A stretch of 64,000 nucleotides of DNA, taken from Verrucomicrobiota bacterium. GTDB lineage: Bacteria; Verrucomicrobiota; Verrucomicrobiia; Limisphaerales; J093. The stretch covers positions 17,396-81,395 of the forward strand of contig JAKQDD010000138.1 in assembly GCA_029556615.1 (NCBI GenBank). The letters run 5' to 3'. The notes beneath the pieces were generated by a model, which made no database searches, had not been told where the DNA came from, and saw only the letters and a list, made by a program, of their open reading frames with translations. A program made the translations under genes and the position numbers. Shown here piece by piece: positions 45,901-55,110 of the stretch. Position 1 is the stretch's first letter; every line of letters starts with the position of its first letter.

Positions 45901-47169
45901 CACGCGGGCGATGCGGGTGTGATGTGCCTGTTGATGGGTGGGATGGCCGTCATCGAGCTGGAGCGCTCCGACCAGCCACGGCAGGGCGGCGGCCTCGTCG
46001 CCGCGGATCATGCGCTGAGTCCCTTCGTTGACGTGGAGCTGGGCGAGTTGATGGCGGGCGACTCGGTGAGCCCGCCACGACTGCCAGAGCGCCATCGAGA
46101 CCAGCAGGCCGATCGCGAGCGCGGCGATGCCGATGCGTTTGAGGAGGGCGAGGTGCCGTTCCAAGCGGCGGAGGCGTCTCACGGACGCTCCCCGCTCGAG
46201 GAGGGCGAGGTCTGCCAGCAGTTCATCCGCCCGCGCGTAGCGCCGGTGGGTTTCCCTGGCGCAGGCGCGGAGCAGCACTTCGTTGAACTCGAGGAGTGCG
46301 GCGGCATCGGGCAGTTGGCGGAGGTTGTGGGGCAGTCGCGGGTACTCGGTCCGGCTCAGGCCGGTGCTGATTTCGTACAGCAGCTTGCCGAGGGCGTAGA
46401 GGTCGGCCTGCGGACTGCCGGGCCCTTCGGGGGGAAGGTACCCCTCGGTGCCGACGATCGAGCCGGTGTTGCCCGCGGCGGACACGAGGCCGATATCGGC
46501 GAGCTTGGGGACGCCGTGGACGAAGATGACATTCGACGGTTTGACGTCGCGGTGGACGAGGCCGTGTGCGTGGAGGTATTGGAGGGCCGCGGCAAGGGCC
46601 GTGGCTAACGGGACGCACTCGCGCACCAGGATACGACCGCGGCGATCGAGCTCTTCCTGCAGGGTGCGCGGCACATAGGCGGCCGCGGCGCGTTCGGTCT
46701 GGTGCGCCGCAGGCCCTTCGTTCCCCAGCGGTTCAGCGGGTGGATCCTCGGTTCGCCGCACCGATCCCGGGGTCAATCCCGCATCATCGGCCAGCTCGGT
46801 GACGTAGTAGAAACAATCGTCGCGTCGCCCGACGTGCAGGATCTGCATCAGGTTGGGGTGGGATCGGGAGATCGGCTCGTACTTGAGAAGCCCCTCGTAC
46901 TCGCGAGCGAAGGGGCGGTCCTGGGAGAAGTTCTCCCGATGCACGATTTTGACGGCCCGGAGCGTTCCCATGACGTTGCGGGCCAGCCAGACTGTGCCGT
47001 ACGCTCCCCGACCGATGCAGCGGAGCAGTTCGTGATCCGGGATGGGCGGGGCCAGTCCTTGGGGGGGCTCGCGCGGCGGGCCTGCGGCCGGCGGGGCTTG
47101 CGGGGAATCCGCCTCGAACGACCTCGGGGTGTCGCGGGCGGGTTGCGGGTCTGGTGCTGACGCGGCCAT
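42898..47169 (-). CDS. Ser/Thr protein kinase fused to WD40-repeat sensor domain
   Basis: This is a 1423-residue protein. The kinase domain (about 50-320) has the G-loop IGRGAYGTVW, AVKIV, HRDVKPSN and ADIG in place of DFG. A membrane segment near 350 (IGIAALAIGLLVSMALWQSW) separates it from the rest. WD40 repeats follow (for example IATAHEDGGVRLWETASG, LAASSADGFVRIWDV). An insertion of about 250 residues (NLTLGLKLAGQGD...WRLIDDFSDPTLDRW) is homologous to the divergent neighbouring protein. I start at the ATG at 47169 (GGGGAA upstream) because the longer reading is not kinase-like. It is coupled to the ECF sigma gene. Confidence 0.9.
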   Translation of the reverse strand: MAASAPDPQPARDTPRSFEADSPQAPPAAGPPREPPQGLAPPIPDHELLRCIGRGAYGTVWLARNVMGTLRAVKIVHRENFSQDRPFAREYEGLLKYEPISRSHPNLMQILHVGRRDDCFYYVTELADDAGLTPGSVRRTEDPPAEPLGNEGPAAHQTERAAAAYVPRTLQEELDRRGRILVRECVPLATALAAALQYLHAHGLVHRDVKPSNVIFVHGVPKLADIGLVSAAGNTGSIVGTEGYLPPEGPGSPQADLYALGKLLYEISTGLSRTEYPRLPHNLRQLPDAAALLEFNEVLLRACARETHRRYARADELLADLALLERGASVRRLRRLERHLALLKRIGIAALAIGLLVSMALWQSWRAHRVARHQLAQLHVNEGTQRMIRGDEAAALPWLVGALQLDDGHPTHQQAHHTRIARVLEHCPLPSARFSAPATRVMAADQSLDSRWIATAHEDGGVRLWETASGACLRTLPHEFPVLRCEFTPSGDQLLTITAGQQAILWDLTHPDRSPLRLDQAVGFASDGYSVGLNQTLGRAYLAKGARRFARVQELTPLSEHFTNLTLGLKLAGQGDILTIQYAVRQRGPEGRIFCQGELRDTPATDPFDFGHDHPPGPTWGRAFLMLENASVADVPNARGRLVWDNLKMRRYPSNENPTAWRLIDDFSDPTLDRWISAAPKDSSNRYEVQDGRLVMSSDNLPRTHYGWSGALRLEWLDIDAAHTTEIEVDLLSADAPHPQAALTLARPVLHRMTVPDRPFLLAGRSLVLTWWDRTVRRWDLEQQRFVAMEGHGPAIHALQTGSFADPFSVSPDGKHLAYAQNEEGSIWDLDSGRKRFLKALAPIRTTGAQFSPDNRFLVVTHAQGLTLIRTTDGQQAATLGSGSSSRLPCCSARGSRVAAVADTGSVLAWDLGDLEDPPAVFPHAFSINRLTFSPDGRYLAASSADGFVRIWDVLRREPFGPPLPGWLVRFSPDGTDLLLLGSTDAWLWNLSRVRMTPQLVPPLCGDHTSATASDGTLTAEIAGREILIRTRQTRYALAGQNSLPWRRLAFSLDGRHLIAENSDLHIWTWDLPTRTLIEPPTPARYDPTLSHPAPLPATVDPLDQESLADMAAFLGGQRPDGEGGMLSVDEPERGRLLDRLRRNHVLPTSPDAATRQRWHRDQAEAAEHAMDWEAAVFHWERPAPLSPHNRHAHRLAYAQHAASLVSQAIREGRSRWSVILPRQPWASADMLDLGTSYNLPLGEPLAGETPGASFRALSSGVQLLGGVPFDARGAIRLGRANPVLIPVGRACRRIHFLHASGQRVGRQGLREPVARFEVTYDTGEKAVVNPMNPDDVPPYDDARFFESVGMAWAGTAPGLRSALAWTAASPNPAFPRPLLYLTRTTWDLPAEHQHRTVRSLALQASSNAATLLVFAITAEGAP

Positions 47170-47415
47170 GTTCCCCACCGGCGCGCTGGGCGCGAAAAAA
47201 GCGTCTCTTAAAGGGACTGTAGTCGGCCCGGCGGGATGAAAGCAAGCCAGTCTTCCGTGATGACTTGCGTGTTGAAAGAACGGCGGAAACCGCACGTTGA
47301 ACCGGATAGGGCCGGCGGGTGCGATGCCGGGCTGCCGGCGATGGAACCTCGACGCCGGCAGCGGTCGGGATCACGGATTGGGTTGTCCAACAACGAACTG
47401 ATGCAGGAGGAAGCT

Positions 47416-49056
47416 ATGCACGAGAGACCGTTATTGTCGGGGCTTGCCGCTGAACCGCGACTGACGCGAAGACACCGCCGTTGGATCGGGCCCGTCGGCC
47501 TGGGGCTGGCCGCGCTCGCAGTGGTTCCCCTGGTGCTGATGGCCGACGTCCTGGACGACTTCAGCGATCCCGGACAAACGCATGTTCCCGATCCCGCCCG
47601 CTGGACCAAGGGCTGCTACTTCGGGCCATGCGAGCACGTGGTGGCCGACGGTGTGGTCCGGCTGGCGGTCACGCCGGATGGCGAGCATGGCTTCGCCGGG
47701 TTGAACTCCGTGCGCCAGTGGACCTTGCGGGAGGGGCGCACGCTGCGGTTGCAAGTGGATCTGATTGGCACGACCGGCGATGGCGCGGTGGCGCGGCTGG
47801 GGTTCAACGTCGGCAATCCCGACAAGTATGTCTTGAACGTCGACGTGGATACGATCGGGCTGCTCAAACGCGAGAAGGACCCTCTGCAGCTCTTCTACCT
47901 CGTCAACGGGCCGATGGTCGACGTCACGAATGTGAAGCTGGTCCTGTCGATGACCGGAGGGCCGGACTCGAGCGTGCTCGTGGACTGGAAGATCCTGGAC
48001 AACGACCGGGCGGGAGCGGTGCTGGTTTCCGGGTCCCACTGGGACACGGCGGCAATGGACCCGATGGCGGCGGGGTTTGATGTTCCGGGTCGGAGCTTCG
48101 CGGGTCTGACCGGCTGGCTCAACATCTCGGTCTGGCATGATAACGCGGGGTGGCTCGATCCCGAGGTTGGCATTCCGCCCCAGGGAAAGGGCGAAGCCGT
48201 GTTCGACAATCCCGAGGTGCTCGAATACGACGCCCCGGTGCTGGCGACGCAAAGCGCGTCGATGCTCCGTTGGTCCGCAGACACGGCCGACGAGCAGATC
48301 GTGGCCGGCGCGGACAGGATCGACGGTCCGTGGGCGCCGTGGCCGGAACCGGTGTTCAAGCGGTTTGGCGAGCTGTGCATGGCCGCGCCCACCCTCGGGG
48401 CCGAGCGCTATTTCAAGCTCGTCCCCGGCAGCCAGTTCGCCGACAGTTTCGATGCGCTCGAGGAACCATGCGCCACAAGGAACCCCTGGCAGCTCTGGTT
48501 TCTGGATGCGGGGGATACGGACGTGTTCCGGATGACCCAGGCGGACGGGGTGCTGCGGATCGAGACGTTGATGCCTCCGGTGTTGGGTCAGGCCGCCGTC
48601 CTCCCGACGGGGGGCGGGCCGGTCCTGCGCGATTTCACGGCGTCGGTGGACATTCTCGAATGGGCCAGCGACGACGTCTCGGCCTCGGGCTTGATCGGGC
48701 GGGTCCAGGGAGGACCGGGCTACGTCAGCAACTTCTATCTGGGCACGGTCCGGATGAACCCGGCGCTTGGGACGGGGCAGCTCTTTGTGTTCAAGGGGAG
48801 CGGGGCTGACATTCCGGTCTCGGCGCCGTTCAGCATTTCGCATGATGCCCGCTACCGGCTGCAGTTCAGCGTCGTTGGGGACGAGTTGAAACTCCGATTC
48901 CTGCAGCTTGGCGAATCGCCGGTGCTGATTGCGGAAGGGAGCGAGGAGGATACGAGGTTCAGCCAAGGGCGTGTGGCGATGTGGCTGAACGGGCGCAACA
49001 GCACGACGTACCGGCGGGTGTTCGACAATTTCCACGTCACGGGCACGGCGCCTTGA
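47416..49056 (+). CDS. Membrane-anchored two-domain beta-sandwich (concanavalin-like) protein
   Basis: This 546-residue protein starts at the ATG at 47416 with AGGAGG five bases upstream. A basic N-terminus and one hydrophobic segment (WIGPVGLGLAALAVVPLVLMADVL) precede two related beta-sandwich regions. The first opens with DDFSDP and the second with ADSFDALEEP. Both continue with DG.L.../AR.G pattern strands typical of LamG/DUF1080-like ligand-binding domains. Segments match the insertion in the divergent kinase: DDFSDP...RW...DG, and a block ending in VFDNPEVLEY against VWDNLKMRRY. Ligand binding at the cell surface is inferred. Confidence 0.75.
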   Translation: MHERPLLSGLAAEPRLTRRHRRWIGPVGLGLAALAVVPLVLMADVLDDFSDPGQTHVPDPARWTKGCYFGPCEHVVADGVVRLAVTPDGEHGFAGLNSVRQWTLREGRTLRLQVDLIGTTGDGAVARLGFNVGNPDKYVLNVDVDTIGLLKREKDPLQLFYLVNGPMVDVTNVKLVLSMTGGPDSSVLVDWKILDNDRAGAVLVSGSHWDTAAMDPMAAGFDVPGRSFAGLTGWLNISVWHDNAGWLDPEVGIPPQGKGEAVFDNPEVLEYDAPVLATQSASMLRWSADTADEQIVAGADRIDGPWAPWPEPVFKRFGELCMAAPTLGAERYFKLVPGSQFADSFDALEEPCATRNPWQLWFLDAGDTDVFRMTQADGVLRIETLMPPVLGQAAVLPTGGGPVLRDFTASVDILEWASDDVSASGLIGRVQGGPGYVSNFYLGTVRMNPALGTGQLFVFKGSGADIPVSAPFSISHDARYRLQFSVVGDELKLRFLQLGESPVLIAEGSEEDTRFSQGRVAMWLNGRNSTTYRRVFDNFHVTGTAP

Positions 49057-49100
49057 CCGGAGCGAACGCGGCCGCCTTTCAATAATTAATAGATAACAGT

Positions 49101-49130
49101 TTGACAACTAATGAATGAAGGGTGCATAGT
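49101..49130 (+). promoter_or_regulatory. Candidate sigma-70 promoter of the adenylyl cyclase gene
   Basis: A perfect -35 TTGACA (49101-49106), an 18-base spacer and CATAGT (49125-49130) lie in an AT-rich pocket. They are about 33 bp before the cyclase start. Confidence 0.5.
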
Positions 49131-49162
49131 GCGGTTAGAACCCCGGGAGCCTGGGGGCAGTC

Positions 49163-51330
<2,168 letters not shown>

Positions 51331-51682
51331 CCCCGGGTCAGATCACAGTTCATAACAGGTTGTCTCCCTTGCCCCCCGTTCCGCTGTCGCCGGGGGAGGG
51401 TGGAACCGGCGCGTAGACTGCATGCAGCGGTCGGCGTTTCTGAACTCATGCTCGCCGCAGGCGAGTCCACTTGTTCCTGCTCAGGGCGGCTTCGGCGACG
51501 CAGGCACGGCCGTGATTGACCGGCTGGAGGCTTAACCAATAACGGATGTCACTGAACCCAAACGAGATACATCAGTGCGTTTTATCATTCGTATTTCTAC
51601 AGAAAAACATTACTTTTTTGATTGACGATTCCACCGGTTTCTTGGATAGTCAAATCGTTAATACCCATATGAACTGGATCTG
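51331..51682. other. Intergenic region with AT-rich segment upstream of sigma factor gene
   Basis: This is a 352-bp gap. The left half is GC-rich with a weak hairpin at 51451-51465. The right half (about 51540-51680) is markedly AT-rich for this genome and contains a promoter candidate at 51622-51650. No gene was recognised. Confidence 0.6.
51622..51650 (+). promoter_or_regulatory. Candidate promoter of the group-2 sigma factor gene
   Basis: TTGACG (51622-51627), a 17-base spacer and GATAGT (51645-51650) lie 33 bp upstream of the ATG in AT-rich DNA. Confidence 0.45.
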
Positions 51683-52669
51683 ATGATGAAAAGCCAAGCG
51701 AACAAGGTCGATGGTCGGGTGTCGAGGACCGGTGGGCGAGGATCGGCAAGGGCGGTCAGCGTCAGGAGCGGGTCGATGGCGGCGGTTGCCGCCCCGGTGG
51801 CGACGCTGGCGCCGCTGGCGACGGATCCGCATCCCGACACGTCCGGGGAGAGCATTCTGCAGCGGTATCTGCGGGAGATGGCAGAAGTCCCGCTGCTGAC
51901 CATAGACCAGGAGAACGAGCTGGCAGCGAGGATTCAGCGGGGCGACGACGCGGCGCGGGAGCACATGATCCGGGCGAACTTGCGCTTGGTGGTGAAGATT
52001 GCGCGGGAGTACGAGGGGATGGGATTGCCGCTGCTGGACATGATCAACGAAGGGAACATCGGTCTGATGAAAGCAGTCGAGCGGTTCGACCCTGCCAAGG
52101 GGGGCAAACTCTCCACCTACGCCGCCTGGTGGATCAAGCAAGCGATCCGGCGGGCGATTGCGAATCAATCGAAGACGATCCGGCTGCCGATTCACGCGCT
52201 GGACAAGCTGAGCAAGGCATATCGGGTGGCGGCTGAGATGCGGGAGACGCTGGGGCGTGAGCCGTCGCCGGAGGAGCTGGCGGAGGCGCTCGGAGTGCGG
52301 GCCACGAAGCTGGACGAAATCCGGGTGGCGGCGCTGCGGCCGGCCTCGCTGGATGCGCCGATGGGGGACGACGACAGCAATGTGCTGGCGGAAGTCGTGG
52401 CGGACGAGGGGGCGCGGACGCCCTATGAAGCACTCGAGGAAAAGACGCTGCTGGCGATGCTGAACGACTTGTTGGACCGGCTCGAGCCGCGGCAGCGCCG
52501 GATTCTAAGCTGCCGGTTCGGTCTTGATGGGGGCGGGGAGAAGACGCTCGAGGAGATTGGCGAGAAGTTCGGGCTGACGCGGGAGCGGATCCGGCAGTTG
52601 CAGAACGAAGCGCTATCGAAGCTGCGGCGGATGATTGACGATCGGGACGCCTGCACGGTGGTGGCGTAG
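51683..52669 (+). CDS. RpoD/RpoS-like sigma-70 factor (no region 1.1)
   Basis: This 328-residue sigma factor has a low-complexity N-terminus, then region 1.2 (SILQRYLREMAEVPLLTIDQENELAARI). Region 2 is intact (ANLRLVVKIAREYEGMGLPLLDMINEGNIGLMKAVERFDPAKGGKLSTYAAWWIKQAIRRAI). Regions 3 and 4 are also intact (LEPRQRRILSCRFGLDG...LEEIGEKFGLTRERIRQLQNEAL). Its short length and missing region 1.1 suggest a group-2 (alternative, stress or stationary type) factor rather than the main RpoD. Either of two tandem ATGs (51683 or 51686) could be used. An R1 repeat follows. Confidence 0.92.
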   Translation: MMKSQANKVDGRVSRTGGRGSARAVSVRSGSMAAVAAPVATLAPLATDPHPDTSGESILQRYLREMAEVPLLTIDQENELAARIQRGDDAAREHMIRANLRLVVKIAREYEGMGLPLLDMINEGNIGLMKAVERFDPAKGGKLSTYAAWWIKQAIRRAIANQSKTIRLPIHALDKLSKAYRVAAEMRETLGREPSPEELAEALGVRATKLDEIRVAALRPASLDAPMGDDDSNVLAEVVADEGARTPYEALEEKTLLAMLNDLLDRLEPRQRRILSCRFGLDGGGEKTLEEIGEKFGLTRERIRQLQNEALSKLRRMIDDRDACTVVA

Positions 52670-52775
52670 GAGGAAGCCGGACCTTCGAGGGGTCGGATTC
52701 TGAACCTGGCACTCTGTCGTGCCATTCGTGGCGGTTTGGGCGCAACGACTATCCACCTCTTTGAGGGACACCACA

Positions 52776-52955
52776 CTGGCGCGGCGCGCCTCAGACCCAA
52801 CGAAGTCCGCGTTCCCATGAATCGTCCCTGCCCTTCCTAACCCTTTGCTCTGCGCCTCGCCGACATAGAGTCCTCGACGGAAGGAAAGGAGGCCTGGAAC
52901 CGCAGGGACCAAACCTGACCTGTTGACCCCAATTTCCACAGGTCGAGGACTCTAA
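52776..52955 (-). repeat. Composite palindromic repeat R1, copy 6 (full length)
   Basis: This 180-bp copy, in the same orientation as copy 4, lies between the convergent sigma factor and propeller genes. Its ends have drifted to CTGG and CTAA. The right edge (CGAGGACTCTAA on plus) supplies the TAG stop of the minus-strand gene at 52952-52954. Internal AGGCCTGGAACC and CTGACCTGTTGACC match the other copies. Confidence 0.9.
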
Positions 52956-54652
52956 GGTGCTGCGAAGACCTGGATTTCGGACAGGCCGATGTTGGGGCTG
53001 CCGGGTTTGACGCCGGTGACGACGAGCATCAACCAGGCAACGGTCTTGGGTGGAAAAGCGACTTCGAGTCCCTGGCGGGCGTCATCGGGCAGCGGGCCCG
53101 TGGCGAGAGTCGAGCCGTCGCCGAAGACGAGCATGCCGGAGGTGATCTGATCGAGCGTGTTGGGCCGGTCGAACAGCCAGACGCGATCGATCGTTTGCGG
53201 AACGTTCCATGTGAGGCGCAGAAGGGCGGTCTCTTGTTCGGCGTGGCTGGCCCACTCCTGCCGGATCTGTCCGGGGTACCCGCCCACGACGCCGTCGGTG
53301 GCCCCGGCGGGCGAGTAGTCCGGGTGGGTCGAGCTGACCGTTACGAGGGCATCGCGGGCGATGTTATTGGGTTGGATGGCGGCCTTGCGGACCTCGGACG
53401 GGGTGAGCAACCGGATTTCCTGCAGGCACATGGCGTACCGGCTGCCGGGCGGGCGTGAGCGGAAGGTGGTCCCGCCCCAGCCGGAGCTGAAATTGGCGGC
53501 GTAGCACAGCCAGAGGCTGCGTCCGTCGCTGCTGATGAACTTGGACGGCAAGTTGACGAAGTAAGCCTGCTCGCCGAAGTCCTTCATGAAGGTCACGAGT
53601 TTCCAGGGGCCAGTGACGCGGTCGGCTTCGAGGAGGTAGGTCGAGTAGCGGGAGACGGTGTTGCCGCCGTCGGTGACGCACAGCAAGAACTTCCTGAGCG
53701 GAGGCACGTAGGTCATGGTGACGCAGCCCATGTGATCGCGCCATTCCGCGACCGGCTTCAGTTGGGCCAGGTCGCGGGTCCAGAGCGGCGTGCCGGCCTG
53801 ATCGTGGCCGGCGAAGAACTCGTAGGCGGCGGCGTCATTCATGGTTTTGATGCCGGGCTGGACGCGGATCAGGGCGGCGTGATCAGCGGTGATCCAGCTG
53901 TTGTAGGCGAAACGGCGGTTCGTGCCGTCGCGGGCCCCCTGGGCGACGAGATAAGCCTTGCCGTCGGGGGAGTGTTCGAGGTTGCGGCCGAAGTCGACGA
54001 AATGCGGCGCGCCGATTGTGACGGGTTCGCCCTTCAGGGCGTGTTCGCTGAAGAGCGGTTTCTCGGGCGTGCAGGGGGTTTGGGTCCAGGTGTTGCCGAG
54101 GTCGGTGGACCATCGGAAGCCGACGAAGGGGCCGAGCCAGGGCCAGTTATAGAGGATGCCATCATCGCGCCGCACGCCGCCGCTCGGGTGCAGGCAGTAG
54201 GTGCCGTAGTACCAAACGCCGTCGTGGACGAGGGATCCGCAGGGGTATCGGCCTTCGTAGGGTCGAGGGCTGGACTTGAAGACGCCTTGGTTTGTGACCA
54301 CGAGATGCAGGGGATCCTCGCCGAGAATCGTGGCGTGGCCGGTGGCGGCGTTCTCCCCGCCGGAAGTCGATCCGAGACCGTTGACCGTGCCGTCGGTCCA
54401 CGGCGAGTAGAGGTTGCCGTCCGACGCCCAGGAAGGGTACCAGGTGTCGGCGCCGGTGTATTCAGCGTGTCGGCCGGTGAAGGCGACGCCGGCGAGGGTT
54501 TCCGATGGGGGGAAGGGGCAGTGCGGCGGCGGCGTCGAGGGCCAGAGGCGATGCGGGCTCGGTTCGGGTGCCGGGATCTGGCGTTGGGCGGCGCCGCAGG
54601 CGGCGGCGGCGACGCACCCTGCTGCGAGCAGGGGGATCAGTGGGAGGTTCAT
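52952..54652 (-). CDS. Secreted beta-propeller-like protein with C-terminal discoidin-like domain
   Basis: This 566-residue protein starts at the ATG at 54652 (MNLPLIPLLAAGCVAAAACGA), giving a signal peptide; the reading from 54784 adds 44 unsupported residues. The central region (DGNLYSPWTDG, VGFRWSTDLGNTWTQTP, EHSPDGKAYLVAQGARDG) resembles sialidase-like or DUF4185-like propellers. The last 140 residues (ARDALVTVSSTHPDYSPAGATDGV...TIDRVWLFDRP...) form an F5/8-type-C-like carbohydrate-binding domain. A role in polysaccharide binding or cleavage is inferred from the sugar transporter and mutarotase genes upstream. The stop codon is part of repeat R1. Confidence 0.72.
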   Translation of the reverse strand: MNLPLIPLLAAGCVAAAACGAAQRQIPAPEPSPHRLWPSTPPPHCPFPPSETLAGVAFTGRHAEYTGADTWYPSWASDGNLYSPWTDGTVNGLGSTSGGENAATGHATILGEDPLHLVVTNQGVFKSSPRPYEGRYPCGSLVHDGVWYYGTYCLHPSGGVRRDDGILYNWPWLGPFVGFRWSTDLGNTWTQTPCTPEKPLFSEHALKGEPVTIGAPHFVDFGRNLEHSPDGKAYLVAQGARDGTNRRFAYNSWITADHAALIRVQPGIKTMNDAAAYEFFAGHDQAGTPLWTRDLAQLKPVAEWRDHMGCVTMTYVPPLRKFLLCVTDGGNTVSRYSTYLLEADRVTGPWKLVTFMKDFGEQAYFVNLPSKFISSDGRSLWLCYAANFSSGWGGTTFRSRPPGSRYAMCLQEIRLLTPSEVRKAAIQPNNIARDALVTVSSTHPDYSPAGATDGVVGGYPGQIRQEWASHAEQETALLRLTWNVPQTIDRVWLFDRPNTLDQITSGMLVFGDGSTLATGPLPDDARQGLEVAFPPKTVAWLMLVVTGVKPGSPNIGLSEIQVFAAP

Positions 54653-54684
54653 GCGCCGGGTGGGAATCGTGGGTTTGCTGGGGT

Positions 54685-55089
54685 TCAGGGAAGATAATAG
54701 ACCTCGTTCATGTCCGCCCAAATGGCTCCTTTGGCCGCGGCATCGGGGAGTGGCGACTGGCAGGGATCGGTCTCTTTCCACCACCGCTGAGTCTCAGGAT
54801 CCGCCGCCATCTTCCGCATGTCGGCGTCGAAGTCCTTGCCCGTGTACTCGAGGTAGGCAAAGAGGTAGAGCTTTCCGTCGATCTCGCGTTCGTGGATCGA
54901 GAAGTTGCGGATGTGGCATTGCTTGAGCATGCGATTCACGCCGGGCCAGGGGTTGGCGTGGAGCGTGCGGTAGGTGTCGGCCTTCTCGGGTTTGAGGCCG
55001 GTGATCCAGGCGTGGCGCTGGGGTGCGGTCGAGGTCGAGGCGCAGCCGGCGAGCAGTGCGGCGGTGGTCAGGGCGAAGAGTGCTTTCAT
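54685..55089 (-). CDS. L-rhamnose mutarotase-family lipoprotein
   Basis: This 134-residue protein has a lipoprotein signal (MKALFALTTAALLAGC, cleavage before C16). A RhaM-like ferredoxin fold follows (WITGLKPEKADTYRTLHANPWPGVNRMLKQCHIRNFSIHEREIDGKLYLFAYLEY...). The conserved sugar-binding His, Tyr and Trp pairs (WW at QRWWKETDP) are visible. RhaM interconverts alpha and beta L-rhamnose and is normally cytoplasmic, so a membrane-anchored exported form is unusual. It lies between the SSS transporter and the secreted propeller gene in one probable operon. Confidence 0.85.
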   Translation of the reverse strand: MKALFALTTAALLAGCASTSTAPQRHAWITGLKPEKADTYRTLHANPWPGVNRMLKQCHIRNFSIHEREIDGKLYLFAYLEYTGKDFDADMRKMAADPETQRWWKETDPCQSPLPDAAAKGAIWADMNEVYYLP

Positions 55090-55110
55090 GAGACGATGGG
55101 GTTCAAGGGT

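Noticed and set aside
42898..47295. Start of the kinase gene at 47295
   Set aside because: The extra 42 residues lack any feature, while the ATG at 47169 has a good ribosome site and keeps the divergent promoter region free.
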